Positions 12,315-20,926 are shown, counted from the first letter of the stretch. The stretch: 64,000 nt of DNA from an uncultured Spirochaetaceae bacterium (GCA_902783155.1 CACZPR010000042.1:31247-95246); one strand, 5' to 3'. Numbers and translations are program-made. The notes: generated by a model not told the origin, from the sequence alone.

Positions 12315-12794
12315 ATGTCTGAATCAGAAAAAAAATACAACGTGGACAGCTTCAATCTGGACCACACAAAAGTGACCGCACCGTTTGTCAGGCTCGCAGC
12401 AAAAAAAGTTGGCGAAAAGGGCGACGTAGTTACAAAGTTCGACATCCGCTTTTGCCAGCCGAACAAAGAGTTTATGACCACCGGCACAATCCACACGCTT
12501 GAGCATCTTGTTGCCGAGTACATCCGTGACGAAATCCCCGGCGTAATTGATTTCAGTCCGATGGGCTGCCGTACCGGTTTTTATTTTACGCTCTGGGGTG
12601 ACAATTCTGAAGAATACATTGCGGAACACCTGTGCAACGTTCTAAAAAAAGTCGCCGTCTGGGACAAGCCTGTTCCTGCCACGACCGAAAAAGAATGCGG
12701 AAACTACCGCGACCATGATTTGGATGGCGCAAAAGCCTATGCAAAGAAATGGGTCGAAGGAATAGAATCAAAAGGCTGGAACTGCTACAAATAG
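12315..12794 (+). CDS. luxS: S-ribosylhomocysteine lyase LuxS
   Basis: 159 residues, the usual size. LuxS splits S-ribosylhomocysteine into homocysteine and DPD, the precursor of autoinducer-2. The metal site is visible as HTLEH (H60, E63, H64) with C128 in ECGNY, and the catalytic Cys is C85 in SPMGCRTGF. The gene has its own promoter and is followed after 23 bases by a DUF1538 gene, so it may be the first gene of the operon ending in birA. No pfs gene is in the window. Confidence 0.97.
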   Translation: MSESEKKYNVDSFNLDHTKVTAPFVRLAAKKVGEKGDVVTKFDIRFCQPNKEFMTTGTIHTLEHLVAEYIRDEIPGVIDFSPMGCRTGFYFTLWGDNSEEYIAEHLCNVLKKVAVWDKPVPATTEKECGNYRDHDLDGAKAYAKKWVEGIESKGWNCYK

Positions 12795-12817
12795 TTTAGG
12801 AGAAACCTGCATAAAAA

Positions 12818-14362
12818 ATGAACCTTGTTCAAAAACTGAAGGAAACCGTTTTTTCCGTCCTGCCCATAATGGCGATTGTCCTGATTCTTGGATTCACGGT
12901 TGCTCCGCTGAATTCAATTTTAATCGTCAGATTTGTAGCGGGCGGTATACTTTTGATTTTGGGACTCACGATTTTTACTTGGGGCGTTGACATCGGTATT
13001 CTTCCGCTCGGTGAAAAATGCGGCGCGGCTCTCACATCGAAAAAAAATCTTGTGCTTCTGTTGATTGCGGCATTTGCAATAGGTTTTTTGGTGACGATTG
13101 CCGAACCCGATGTTCAGGTGCTTGCAGACCAAATTAAAAATCTTCTCATAATATCAAATAAGTGGCTCTTTGTATTTTTAATTGCGATCGGCGTAGGTCT
13201 TTTTGTCATGCTCGGTCTTTTGCGGATAGTTCTGAATTGGAAACTCCGGTGGGTTCTGATTATAAGCTACGTAATCCTGTTTGTCATGGCTTTTTTTACG
13301 GGCAAGTTTCAGGAAGTCGCTTTTGATGCAGGAGGAGCAACTACAGGACCAATGACAGTTCCGTTCATCATGGCGTTGGGCATGGGTGTGTCCGCTGTCC
13401 GCTCAAAAAAATCTGCAGAGGACTCGGATTCTTCATTCGGTCTTACGGGCATCGCATCGATTGGACCTGTCGCTGCCGTTTGCATATACGGAGTCATTGA
13501 GTTCATAAGGATAAAATCAACAGGAACTTTTCAAGGGGTAACAGTTTCCCCTGCAAATTTAGAAGCTGAGATTTTTTCACAAAAGTTTTTCGGGCTTGGA
13601 ATTTTTATAGTCAACATTCCGGAAATTTTACGTGAAGTTTCTCTCGCCCTTTTGCCGTTGGTCATAATGTTCGTTGTGTTCCAGATTTTTTTGCTCAAGC
13701 TTCCGCGCAAACAGGTTTCCAGAATTATAATGGGATTCATTTATAGTTTTGTCGGCCTTGTGATTTTTCTTTTGGGTGTAAAAGGCGGTTTCATGGGTGC
13801 AGGAGAAAACCTCGGATTCATACTTGGAAAAAAAGCCTGCGAATTGGCATGGGGATGGAAAGCATTCCTTATCATAATCGGATTTGTTTTTGGTGCGGTG
13901 ATTGTCTGTGCCGAGCCTGCCGTTTGGGTTTTGACCGAGCAGGTTGAATCAGCATCGGCGGGAAACATAAGGCGCAAAGTTCTTCTTGTAACGCTTTCTG
14001 TTGGTGTCGCAATATCAATAGTGCTGAGCATAGTTAGAATCATGTTCAATTTCAATCTTTTGTACATACTTATACCTGGTTATGCTATAGCTCTGGTTCT
14101 CACATTTTTCTGTCCGCCGCTTTTTACGGGAATTGCATTTGATTCAGGAGGAGTTGCATCAGGACCGATGACCAGTACATTTCTTTTGTCGTTCACAATT
14201 GGAATATCCGGCGCAACTGCAAAAACAGGCACCATGACAGACGGATTCGGAGTAATCGCACTTGTGGCAATGACCCCGCTGATTGCAATACAGATTTTGG
14301 GAATCATCTATAAAATCAAAACCAGCCGCAAAAAAACAGAAGCTGCATTGGAGGAAAAATGA
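12818..14362 (+). CDS. DUF1538 membrane protein, internally duplicated
   Basis: 514 residues, almost all hydrophobic helices. The protein consists of two homologous halves (about 1-235 and 265-500). Each half has an acidic AEPxVxVLxxQ segment (AEPDVQVLADQ, AEPAVWVLTEQ) and a D(A/S)GGxxxGPMT segment (DAGGATTGPMT, DSGGVASGPMT). This inverted or tandem layout is typical of transporters. DUF1538 has no established substrate. The next gene encodes a tandem PII-like protein that overlaps it by ATGA. By analogy with AmtB-GlnK pairs, I infer a transporter under control of a PII-like regulator. Confidence 0.88.
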   Translation: MNLVQKLKETVFSVLPIMAIVLILGFTVAPLNSILIVRFVAGGILLILGLTIFTWGVDIGILPLGEKCGAALTSKKNLVLLLIAAFAIGFLVTIAEPDVQVLADQIKNLLIISNKWLFVFLIAIGVGLFVMLGLLRIVLNWKLRWVLIISYVILFVMAFFTGKFQEVAFDAGGATTGPMTVPFIMALGMGVSAVRSKKSAEDSDSSFGLTGIASIGPVAAVCIYGVIEFIRIKSTGTFQGVTVSPANLEAEIFSQKFFGLGIFIVNIPEILREVSLALLPLVIMFVVFQIFLLKLPRKQVSRIIMGFIYSFVGLVIFLLGVKGGFMGAGENLGFILGKKACELAWGWKAFLIIIGFVFGAVIVCAEPAVWVLTEQVESASAGNIRRKVLLVTLSVGVAISIVLSIVRIMFNFNLLYILIPGYAIALVLTFFCPPLFTGIAFDSGGVASGPMTSTFLLSFTIGISGATAKTGTMTDGFGVIALVAMTPLIAIQILGIIYKIKTSRKKTEAALEEK

Positions 14363-15006
14363 ACGGATACAGACTTTTGACGACAATAGTTTCCGCCGGA
14401 AAAGGAAAGCTGATTGTAAAATCCGCAGTCGATGCAGGAAGCTTTGGTGGAACGGTGATGAGCGGACGTGGAATAAGTCCAAGTTCCATTGCGGCCATCC
14501 TTGGAATCGATACGAAAAAGGATGCCGTTTTTATTGTCGCCGAATCAGAAAAAAAGGATACGATTTTGAATGCAATCGTTGATTCGACGAAAAATGAAAA
14601 AAAACATCTGGGCTGCATTTTTGTTTCCGATGTCGATTCATTGTCCAGAACCGGAGAAATCATAAAAACTGAAGGAGGAAATTCTATGAGCGAAAATACA
14701 CCGAACGATTTGATCACAGTGATTTTAAACAGCGGATATGCCGACGACGCAATGGCTGCAGCAAGAAAAGCAGGTGCCGGTGGTGGAACTGTAATCAAGG
14801 CACGCGGAACTGCAAAAGAAGGTGACGAAAGTTTTTTTGGCGTGCAGATTGTCCCGGAAAAAGAAATGCTTTTGATTGTGGTTGACCATGAAAAAAAAGA
14901 TGCCGTAATGTCCGCAATCCAAAAACTTGAATGTCTTTCACAGCCTGGAAGCGGAATTGTATTTTCATCTCCGGTTTCACAATTTCATCTGTTGGGAAAA
15001 AAATAA
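14359..15006 (+). CDS. Tandem PII-like regulatory protein (two fused domains)
   Basis: 215 residues made of two PII-like (ferredoxin-fold) domains, about 1-100 and 115-212. Both have a VxxxxAxxAGxxGGTVxxxRG pattern, in which the Gly-rich stretch before Arg-Gly corresponds to the T-loop region of PII-like proteins. No conserved uridylylated Tyr is evident. The gene overlaps the DUF1538 gene by four bases and its stop abuts birA. It probably binds the membrane protein in a ligand-dependent way (inference). A strong Shine-Dalgarno sequence inside the gene may allow separate synthesis of the second domain; see the entry at 14671. Confidence 0.87.
   Translation: MNGYRLLTTIVSAGKGKLIVKSAVDAGSFGGTVMSGRGISPSSIAAILGIDTKKDAVFIVAESEKKDTILNAIVDSTKNEKKHLGCIFVSDVDSLSRTGEIIKTEGGNSMSENTPNDLITVILNSGYADDAMAAARKAGAGGGTVIKARGTAKEGDESFFGVQIVPEKEMLLIVVDHEKKDAVMSAIQKLECLSQPGSGIVFSSPVSQFHLLGKK
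14671..14688 (+). promoter_or_regulatory. Internal Shine-Dalgarno and in-frame ATG within the tandem PII gene
   Basis: GAAGGAGGAA (14671-14680) is followed by the in-frame ATG 14686-14688, codon 110. The spacing from GGAGG to ATG is seven bases, as good as any true start in the window. It falls exactly between the two PII-like domains, so a 106-residue second-domain protein could be made. It may be the relic of two fused genes. Confidence 0.55.
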
Positions 15007-15846
15007 ATGCAGGATGATTTTACGGTCGAAAATTTCTGGCGTGAATTTCAGTCCTATAAAACGGATTTTATTCCGGCCGATTTTTCGCCTTCAAAAGTTG
15101 ATTTGTACGATGTGATTGATTCAACCAACTCGGAACTTTTGCGCCGTCTGGAAAATGCGGGAGATTTTTTCGACAAAAGAAAATATGACAAAATGCTTGT
15201 AGCCGCAAAAAGCCAGAGTGCGGGAAGAGGAAGAATTGGAAGAAGATTTTATTCCCCGGACAAAACTGGAATTTATTTTTCGCTAATTCATGTTCCAAAA
15301 ACGCAGAATCTGAATCCAGCAAAAATTACAGCCGCAGCAGCAGTTTCAGTGAGCCGGGCGATTGAAAATGTTTTTGGCGTGGCAACAAAAATCAAGTGGG
15401 TGAACGATATTTATGTCGGCGAAAAAAAAGTGTGCGGCATTCTTGCGGAAGGTTTTTGCGACAAAAATGGGATTGTTCCGTGCGTGGTCGTCGGGATTGG
15501 AATCAATATTGCAATGAAAAAAAATGCGGACGAAAATCTGGGAAAGGCAGGTGGCATTTTTGATTCGTGTGAAAATCCAGAAGAACACAGGTCAAAACTT
15601 TTGGCTGCATGTACAAAGGAGTTTTTTTACGTTCTGGAAAATGATGAAAAATTTATTGACGAATATCGGGCGAAATCTTTTTTGACAGGAAAAAATGTCA
15701 CCGTCTCTCCATTGGCTGGAACAAAAGACGGAGCCTACACCGCAAAAGTTTTGGACATTACGGATTCGGCGGAACTTTTGGTCCAGCTGGATGACGGAAC
15801 AAAAAAAGAACTTTCATCGGGCGAAGTTACGCTGCATGAAAATTAG
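15007..15846 (+). CDS. birA: Biotin--protein ligase (BirA type, no repressor domain)
   Basis: 279 residues. The enzyme activates biotin to biotinyl-AMP and transfers it to carrier lysines of biotin-dependent carboxylases. Visible motifs are DSTNSELLRR, the biotinyl-AMP loop SAGRGRIGRRFYSP, and KWVNDIYVGEKKVCGIL. A small C-terminal SH3-like domain follows (about 235-279). There is no N-terminal winged-helix domain, so this is a group I ligase and not a repressor. The ATG follows the TAA of the PII gene without a gap (TAAATG), indicating coupling in the luxS-DUF1538-PII-birA operon. Confidence 0.94.
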   Translation: MQDDFTVENFWREFQSYKTDFIPADFSPSKVDLYDVIDSTNSELLRRLENAGDFFDKRKYDKMLVAAKSQSAGRGRIGRRFYSPDKTGIYFSLIHVPKTQNLNPAKITAAAAVSVSRAIENVFGVATKIKWVNDIYVGEKKVCGILAEGFCDKNGIVPCVVVGIGINIAMKKNADENLGKAGGIFDSCENPEEHRSKLLAACTKEFFYVLENDEKFIDEYRAKSFLTGKNVTVSPLAGTKDGAYTAKVLDITDSAELLVQLDDGTKKELSSGEVTLHEN

Positions 15847-15857
15847 TTTTTCTCCTG

Positions 15858-16412
15858 CTATTTTGTTGCAGTAAAAATTGTCGGTCGGGAAAAATCATAG
15901 CCATTTCCATCAACAGGAATTTGTTTGCTGTTGATTTTCATTTCGTTTGACGCAAACGGTATCGAATAATCAATCTCCCATTTTTCATCCATCTTATCAA
16001 GCTGGGTCATAAAAAGAATTTTGGTCCGCTTTTTCTGGACGTTGAACGTGATTTTATTTGTGGACGCAGTATAGGTTCCGGTGTAGACAGTCTCGCCGTT
16101 GATGTTCGTCTGGGTGACTGTCATGTTCCCATTTTTTTCACAGAGAATTGTCGTGGAATATTTTCCGTTGTCAAATCTCCATTCACCCGCCGGAATATTT
16201 GATGTCACGGATGTTATGGCATCATTAAAATCATCGATGGCTCTGCTGGCTCCGTCTTTTATCGACCCCCAGATTTGTTTTCCGGCCCTTATAATCAAAT
16301 CAATAGGACCTTCCTCTTCCTGATTTCCAACGACAGGTTCCGCAGCCACAGCCGTTGTCATAAAAACTGTGGATGCAAAAAAAAGAATTGCGAAAAACTT
16401 TCCCTTTTTCAT
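15858..16412 (-). CDS. Small exported protein, lipocalin-like pattern, unknown function
   Basis: 184 residues. A signal peptide spans about residues 1-23 (MKKGKFFAILFFASTVFMTT, AVAA). After a short helical region, residues 80-175 read as a run of beta strands: GEWRFDNGKYSTTI, TVTQTNINGETVYTGTY and KITFNVQKK. This resembles lipocalin-like or META-type small barrels that report on ligand or inhibitor binding, but no assignment is possible. GGAGG lies nine bases before ATG. It converges with birA and is separated from upstream uppP by 81 bases. Confidence 0.7.
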   Translation of the reverse strand: MKKGKFFAILFFASTVFMTTAVAAEPVVGNQEEEGPIDLIIRAGKQIWGSIKDGASRAIDDFNDAITSVTSNIPAGEWRFDNGKYSTTILCEKNGNMTVTQTNINGETVYTGTYTASTNKITFNVQKKRTKILFMTQLDKMDEKWEIDYSIPFASNEMKINSKQIPVDGNGYDFSRPTIFTATK

Positions 16413-16493
16413 TTGCCCAATCCTCCTTAAAGAAAATCGTCAAAAAGAAAACAAGTCTTGATTGAATTCGTTACTTTAAAACCGACACCAAAT

Positions 16494-17390
16494 CTATTTT
16501 AGGAAAATGAAGCCAAGAATTGCCGCTGGAATCAAGTAGCAGGCGAACCACTCAAGTCTGCCCTTCTTGATTATTTTCATCAACAAAAACAGAGCGACAT
16601 ATCCAGTTGCAAACGCGGTAACACACCCTGCAATCAACGGAGCAATTCCAACAGTCTGGGTCACTTCGCCAAGGTCCTTTGCTTCCAAAATGAACGCACC
16701 AAGGACGGCAGGTATTGAAGCTATGAAAGAATATTCTCCCGCAACACAACGGTCCACGCCACAAAAAAGGGAGCCAGAAATTGTGGTTCCGCTTCTGGAA
16801 ATCCCCGGCAAAGTTCCAATTCCCTGCGCGACACCAATTATGAGTGCCTGAATCCAGTTTGGCGCATTTTTAAATTTGCTGTCCGAATTAACGGAAGCAG
16901 ATTTTTTTGCATTGGATTTTTTATCAAAAATTGCGGACGAAACCAAAAGAATTGCAGTGACAATAAATCCACCGAAAATCCAGACAAAAGGCAAATCGCC
17001 AATCAGTTTTTCAGAGGCAATTCCAAGAACTCCTGTCACAACCGTTGTAATCACAACCGCAAGAATATATCTACGACGGTTTTGCTCTGCCACCAAAGCA
17101 GTTTCGGTGGGAAGCTCCACTACAGTTCCATCCTGTCCACGATATTTTGCTGGAGCCGGACGACGGGAAATCAGGCGGCCAAATGCTTTCAAAAGTTCCC
17201 AAATCTTTTTGCGGAAAAAGATTACGACAACCAAAAGCGTGGCAAGATGAAGGACCACATTGAACAAAAGCGGAACGTCATCAAGATTGAAAAGTTTCTG
17301 TGCAATTTTCAGATGTCCAGAAGATGATATTGGCAAAAACTCGGCTATTCCCTGAATTGCTCCAAGAACAATGCCCTGAACTAAAGTCAT
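16494..17390 (-). CDS. uppP: Undecaprenyl-diphosphatase UppP
   Basis: 298 residues with about eight membrane helices. It recycles undecaprenyl diphosphate to the monophosphate carrier for peptidoglycan and glycan synthesis, at the outer face of the inner membrane. The two signature segments are present: GIAEFLPISSSGHL near the N-terminus, with the catalytic Glu and Ser-rich loop, and PGISRSGTTI near residue 190 with the essential Arg. A cytoplasmic insert of roughly 40 residues (about 75-115) lengthens the protein relative to E. coli UppP. SD GGAGG precedes ATG 17390. Confidence 0.95.
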   Translation of the reverse strand: MTLVQGIVLGAIQGIAEFLPISSSGHLKIAQKLFNLDDVPLLFNVVLHLATLLVVVIFFRKKIWELLKAFGRLISRRPAPAKYRGQDGTVVELPTETALVAEQNRRRYILAVVITTVVTGVLGIASEKLIGDLPFVWIFGGFIVTAILLVSSAIFDKKSNAKKSASVNSDSKFKNAPNWIQALIIGVAQGIGTLPGISRSGTTISGSLFCGVDRCVAGEYSFIASIPAVLGAFILEAKDLGEVTQTVGIAPLIAGCVTAFATGYVALFLLMKIIKKGRLEWFACYLIPAAILGFIFLK

Positions 17391-17432
17391 AGAAATCCTC
17401 CGTTGTGGAAAAGTTTTTTAAATCTGTTTTTG

Positions 17433-17467
17433 AAAAAAATCCAGACCGCAAAAAAACAGTCTGGATT
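17433..17467 (-). terminator. Intrinsic terminator of nfnAB
   Basis: On the minus strand AATCCAGAC (17467-17459) pairs perfectly with GTCTGGATT (17446-17438), and further T residues follow (17437-17433). It begins 14 bases after the nfnB stop codon. Confidence 0.9.
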
Positions 17468-17480
17468 ATTGATGCATGTT

Positions 17481-18983
17481 TTATTTTGCCAGATATTCGT
17501 TTATGCTGGCGGCTGCCTTTCGACCTTCGCCCATTGCAAGAATAACCGTTGCGGCACCAAGAACTATGTCTCCGCCGGCCCAAACTTTGGTCATGCTGGT
17601 CTCCTGTTTTTCATCAACAGTGATGTGACCGCGGGGGTCGGTTTTGATTTCCGGTGTCGTAGCTGGAATCAACGGGTTTGAATTGTTTCCAAGAGCAACA
17701 ATCACAGCGTCGCAAGGAATCTCATGCTCGGACCCCTTGATTTCAACAGGCTTTCTGCGTCCGCTCGCATCCGGCTCTCCAAGCTCATAGGAAAGAGCCT
17801 TTATGCCAGTGACACGACCGGTCTCGGAATCACCAAGAATTTCAATCGGATTTTCAAGGAAGCGGAACTCCACTCCCTCTTCTCCCGCATGTTCAATTTC
17901 TTCTCCACGGGCTGGCATTTCGGCGCGGGTTCTTCTATATACTATGTAGACTTTTTCGGCACCAAGACGCAGAGCCATACGTGCGGCATCCATCGCTACA
18001 TTTCCACCGCCACAGACGACAACAGTTTTTGCCTCGTAATATGGAGTGTCGGCCTCACCCTTTTTGTAAGCCTTCATCAAGTTTGCGCGGGTCAAATATT
18101 CGTTCGCAGAGAACACACCAATGTAATTTTCACCTGGGATTCCAAAAAATTTCGGAAGTCCGGCTCCTGTTCCAACAAACGCCGCATCAAATCCCTTTTC
18201 TGTAAAGAACTGCTCAAGTGTTGATGTGCGTCCGACCAGATAGTTGTACTCAAAATGCACACCCATTTTTTCAAGGTTCTCAACTTCCTTCTGGACAATC
18301 GCCTTTGGAAGACGGAACTCAGGGATTCCATAGACAGTAACTCCACCGGCCTTGTGGAACGCTTCAAAAACAGTCACATCATGTCCGGCCTTACGGCAGT
18401 CCGCAGCAACAGTAAGACCCGCTGGACCCGAGCCAACGACTGCAACTTTTTTTCCTGTTGACGGCGCAACTTCCGGGACAGACGTAAGATTGTTCTCACG
18501 CTCGTAGTCTGCCACAAATCTTTCAAGGCGGCCAATGCTTACTGATTTTGTCGCATCCTTGTAAACTTTTCCAACCGTACACTGACCCTGGCACTGCTTT
18601 TCCTGGGGACATACGCGGCCACAGATTGCCGGAAGAAGATTCGTTGTCTTGATTATGTCGGCAGCCTTCTTGAACTCACCCTTGGCAACTTCGGCAACAA
18701 ACTCAGGGATGCGGACATTTACAGGACAGCCCGACACACAAGGCTGGTTCTTGCACTGGAGACAGCGGTTCGCCTCAACAATTGCCTGCTCCTTTGTATA
18801 ACCAAGCGCAACCTCGGTCATCTGCCTGGCCCTGACTTTTGGTTCGCCACTAGGCATATCCATCTGCGGAATGGCCATGCGGTCCTTATTTGTAAGAGGA
18901 GATGCCGCAAGTTTTTCCTGAAGCTTTTTGTATTCCTCTTTAGCGATTTCTACTAATTTTTCCTGCGGGATATATTCTGCCAT
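17481..18983 (-). CDS. nfnB: NfnB/NfnL, large subunit of NADH-dependent ferredoxin:NADP+ oxidoreductase
   Basis: 500 residues, homologous to glutamate synthase small subunits. The N-terminal domain holds two ferredoxin-like [4Fe-4S] clusters (CLQCKNQPCVSGCP and the following CP..C..C Cys set). FAD and NADPH sites follow: VVGSGPAGLTVAADCRKAGH and VVCGGGNVAMDAARMALR. Alone it could be called GltD, but the adjacent gene, two bases upstream, encodes the NfnA-type subunit and no glutamate synthase large subunit is present. Together they form the electron-bifurcating transhydrogenase that couples reduced ferredoxin and NADH to two NADP+ reductions in anaerobes. Assignment rests on gene pairing. Confidence 0.9.
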   Translation of the reverse strand: MAEYIPQEKLVEIAKEEYKKLQEKLAASPLTNKDRMAIPQMDMPSGEPKVRARQMTEVALGYTKEQAIVEANRCLQCKNQPCVSGCPVNVRIPEFVAEVAKGEFKKAADIIKTTNLLPAICGRVCPQEKQCQGQCTVGKVYKDATKSVSIGRLERFVADYERENNLTSVPEVAPSTGKKVAVVGSGPAGLTVAADCRKAGHDVTVFEAFHKAGGVTVYGIPEFRLPKAIVQKEVENLEKMGVHFEYNYLVGRTSTLEQFFTEKGFDAAFVGTGAGLPKFFGIPGENYIGVFSANEYLTRANLMKAYKKGEADTPYYEAKTVVVCGGGNVAMDAARMALRLGAEKVYIVYRRTRAEMPARGEEIEHAGEEGVEFRFLENPIEILGDSETGRVTGIKALSYELGEPDASGRRKPVEIKGSEHEIPCDAVIVALGNNSNPLIPATTPEIKTDPRGHITVDEKQETSMTKVWAGGDIVLGAATVILAMGEGRKAAASINEYLAK

Positions 18984-18985
18984 TT

Positions 18986-19840
18986 TTATTTCTCCAACTT
19001 CTTAGCTTCGTCTTCCATCTTGCATTTGTGGAATGCCTCTGTTTCCTGCGGCTTGAATGATTTCATGCGCATCATCATATTGTCCCAGTCAACCTGGTGT
19101 GCGTCAAAATCAGGTCCATCGACGCAAACAAATTTTGTCTGTCCGCCAACACTTACACGGCAGCCGCCGCACATTCCGGTTCCGTCAATCATAATTGTGT
19201 TGAGGGAAACAGTTGTCTTGATGTTGTATTTTTTTGTTGTGGCGGCACAGAACTTCATCATTATTGGCGGACCAATCGCAATTACCTCTGCGGGTGGAAC
19301 GTCGCTCTGGCAAAGTCTTTCAAGCGGAACCGTCGTAACACATTTTTCACCGGCAGAACCGTCGTCCGTGCAGATAATCACCTCGTCACAGACAGCTTTC
19401 ATTTCATCAACAAAAATCAGAAGGTCCTTTGTACGAGCACCTTCAATAAGAATGACCTTGTTGCCCGCAGCCTTCAAAGCCTGTACGATTGGATAAAGCG
19501 GGGCAGTTCCAAATCCACCGCCAACGCATACAACCGGTCTGTCATATTTTTCAATGACGCTAGGTGTTCCAAGCGGTCCCAGAACTCCACCAAGATAGTC
19601 GCCTTCGTTCAGTTTTGAAAGTTTGTAAGTTGACGCACCAACCGGCTGGAAAGCGATTGCAACCCAACCCTCTTCCGCATTTGCATCGGCGATTGTCAAT
19701 GGAATGCGCTCGGTCAAATCCTGATCCACCTGGACAATCAAAAACTGACCAGCCTTACGATGTTTGGCAATATCTGGAGCTTCAAATTTAATATAGAAGA
19801 CATTCTCAGACAGTTGTCTTTTCTCGATGATTTTGTTCAT
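18986..19840 (-). CDS. nfnA: NfnA/NfnS, small FAD/[2Fe-2S] subunit of the bifurcating transhydrogenase
   Basis: 284 residues from ATG 19840; GAGG is eight bases upstream, while a TTG two codons earlier lies too close to it. The protein belongs to the PyrK/dihydroorotate dehydrogenase electron-transfer family: FAD-binding barrel, NAD domain with GGGFGTAPLYPI, and a C-terminal [2Fe-2S] motif GMCGGCRVSVGG plus FVCVDGP. The segment HQVDWDNMMMR after the cluster is characteristic of NfnS-like proteins. In the family this subunit binds NADH and the a-FAD. A TATAAT at 19890-19885 (minus) probably drives the nfnAB operon. Confidence 0.9.
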   Translation of the reverse strand: MNKIIEKRQLSENVFYIKFEAPDIAKHRKAGQFLIVQVDQDLTERIPLTIADANAEEGWVAIAFQPVGASTYKLSKLNEGDYLGGVLGPLGTPSVIEKYDRPVVCVGGGFGTAPLYPIVQALKAAGNKVILIEGARTKDLLIFVDEMKAVCDEVIICTDDGSAGEKCVTTVPLERLCQSDVPPAEVIAIGPPIMMKFCAATTKKYNIKTTVSLNTIMIDGTGMCGGCRVSVGGQTKFVCVDGPDFDAHQVDWDNMMMRMKSFKPQETEAFHKCKMEDEAKKLEK

Positions 19841-20024
19841 ACCCAATTCCTCAAACTAAAATACCCGCTTAAAAGGGTAAAGTGATTATACTATAAGAAG
19901 AAAAAAGATTAAAGTAAAGGGATTAAAAAACTCATTTTTAAAGGAAAAGCCTCTTGTGTCGCCAATTGATTCGAGCAAGAGAGCCTGACGGTTTACGATT
20001 TGAAAAAAATTTAAAGACAAAAAA

Positions 20025-20135
20025 ACCAGCAACTGCCTGCTTTCCCGGGACGAACCAAGTATCATCGGCGCTACAGTGCTTGACTTCCGTGTTCGGTATG
20101 GGAACGGGTATTTCCACTGTGCTATGGTCACTGGT
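20025..20135 (-). rRNA. rrf: 5S ribosomal RNA, solitary
   Basis: Reading the minus strand, the sequence has the 5S core CCGAACACGGAAGTCAAGC and GTAGCGCCGATGATACT, and its ends form helix I (ACCAGTGAC with GTTGCTGGT, nine pairs with wobbles). Length is 111 nt. No 16S or 23S rRNA is nearby: coding genes lie on both sides. A run of T directly after helix I can act as terminator. The gene has its own rRNA-grade promoter at 20191-20219. Confidence 0.95.
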
Positions 20136-20190
20136 ATAATTATTTGCTTTTTTGTATCAGCTTTGTGCTTTATCACTCGCTGATGATGTT

Positions 20191-20219
20191 AATATATCCT
20201 AAACGAAAAAAAACGTCAA
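20191..20219 (-). promoter_or_regulatory. Promoter of the 5S rRNA gene
   Basis: On the minus strand TTGACG (20219-20214), 17 bases, TATATT (20196-20191). A/T tracts upstream (20220-20270) could be an UP element. The leader of about 50 nt between the expected start (near 20184) and the mature 5' end contains ATCAGC and GCTGAT, which would pair into a processing stem. Confidence 0.8.
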
Positions 20220-20344
20220 GCACTTTTGCAAAAAAAAATCAAATTTTTTTAAAAATTTTTTGATTTTGCCCCATCCCTCAATTTTCTTGTGTTTTTCGTG
20301 ATTTCAACTTACAATTATCTATAATAGTGAAATTGGAGGCAAAT

Positions 20345-20899
20345 ATGAAAGCAAGATTTTTGTTTATCTTTCTGGCGGTGTTTTTGAGTTGTGGGCTTGC
20401 GTTTACCTCATGTTCAAGAACCGGAACCTGCGAAATGTGCGGGAAGAAAAATGTAAAACTCTACACGGTAAAGGATGACGAGAGCGTTTTAAATCTCTGC
20501 TCGGACTGCAAAAAGGCTTACGAAATCAACAAAGAGAACGAAAAGATTTTGTCAGAACAGGACGACAGCACAAAAGGGAAAAAAGCCTACGACTGGTATT
20601 CTTCGCTCGACCAGCTGGAAACATACATCATCGACCCGGAACCATACATTGTCCGTGTGCAGATTGTACTTGGATATAAAAAGAATGATAAAAAAGTTTC
20701 CAACGAAATAACTTCCCACAGAATAGAGTTGGTGGATTCCCTGCGCAATTTCTTTTCAATGCAGACCCGAGAGACTTTAAAAACTTCCAACGAAAAAAAT
20801 CTGCGTCTTGAGATTCTCAAACTCATAAACACTTCTGTTTTGGAAAATCAAAAAATTCTTGACGTGCGTTTTACAAAAATGGAGGTCATCCAAAAATAA
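20345..20899 (+). CDS. Lipoprotein with zinc-ribbon and FliL-like C-terminal domain
   Basis: 184 residues from ATG 20345, preceded by TTGGAGG at good spacing; an in-frame GTG at 20327 lacks an SD and lies at the transcription start expected from TATAAT 20320-20325. The signal peptide ends in LAFTSC, a spirochaetal lipobox. Next comes a compact CxxC...CxxC ribbon (CEMCGKK, LCSDCKK). The C-terminal 95 residues follow the FliL pattern: a strand YIVRVQIVLGY, a central helix with RIELVDSLRNFFS and the ending VRFTKMEVIQK. FliL is a stomatin-like stator modulator in flagellar motors. A lipid-anchored ribbon version is unusual; a periplasmic flagellar role is inferred only. Confidence 0.75.
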   Translation: MKARFLFIFLAVFLSCGLAFTSCSRTGTCEMCGKKNVKLYTVKDDESVLNLCSDCKKAYEINKENEKILSEQDDSTKGKKAYDWYSSLDQLETYIIDPEPYIVRVQIVLGYKKNDKKVSNEITSHRIELVDSLRNFFSMQTRETLKTSNEKNLRLEILKLINTSVLENQKILDVRFTKMEVIQK

Positions 20900-20926
20900 A
20901 ATCCCAAAGAAAAATGATTCACTGCG

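Noticed and set aside
17481..18983. Glutamate synthase small subunit (gltD)
   Set aside because: No large subunit gene is near and the partner gene is of the NfnA type, so NfnB is preferred.
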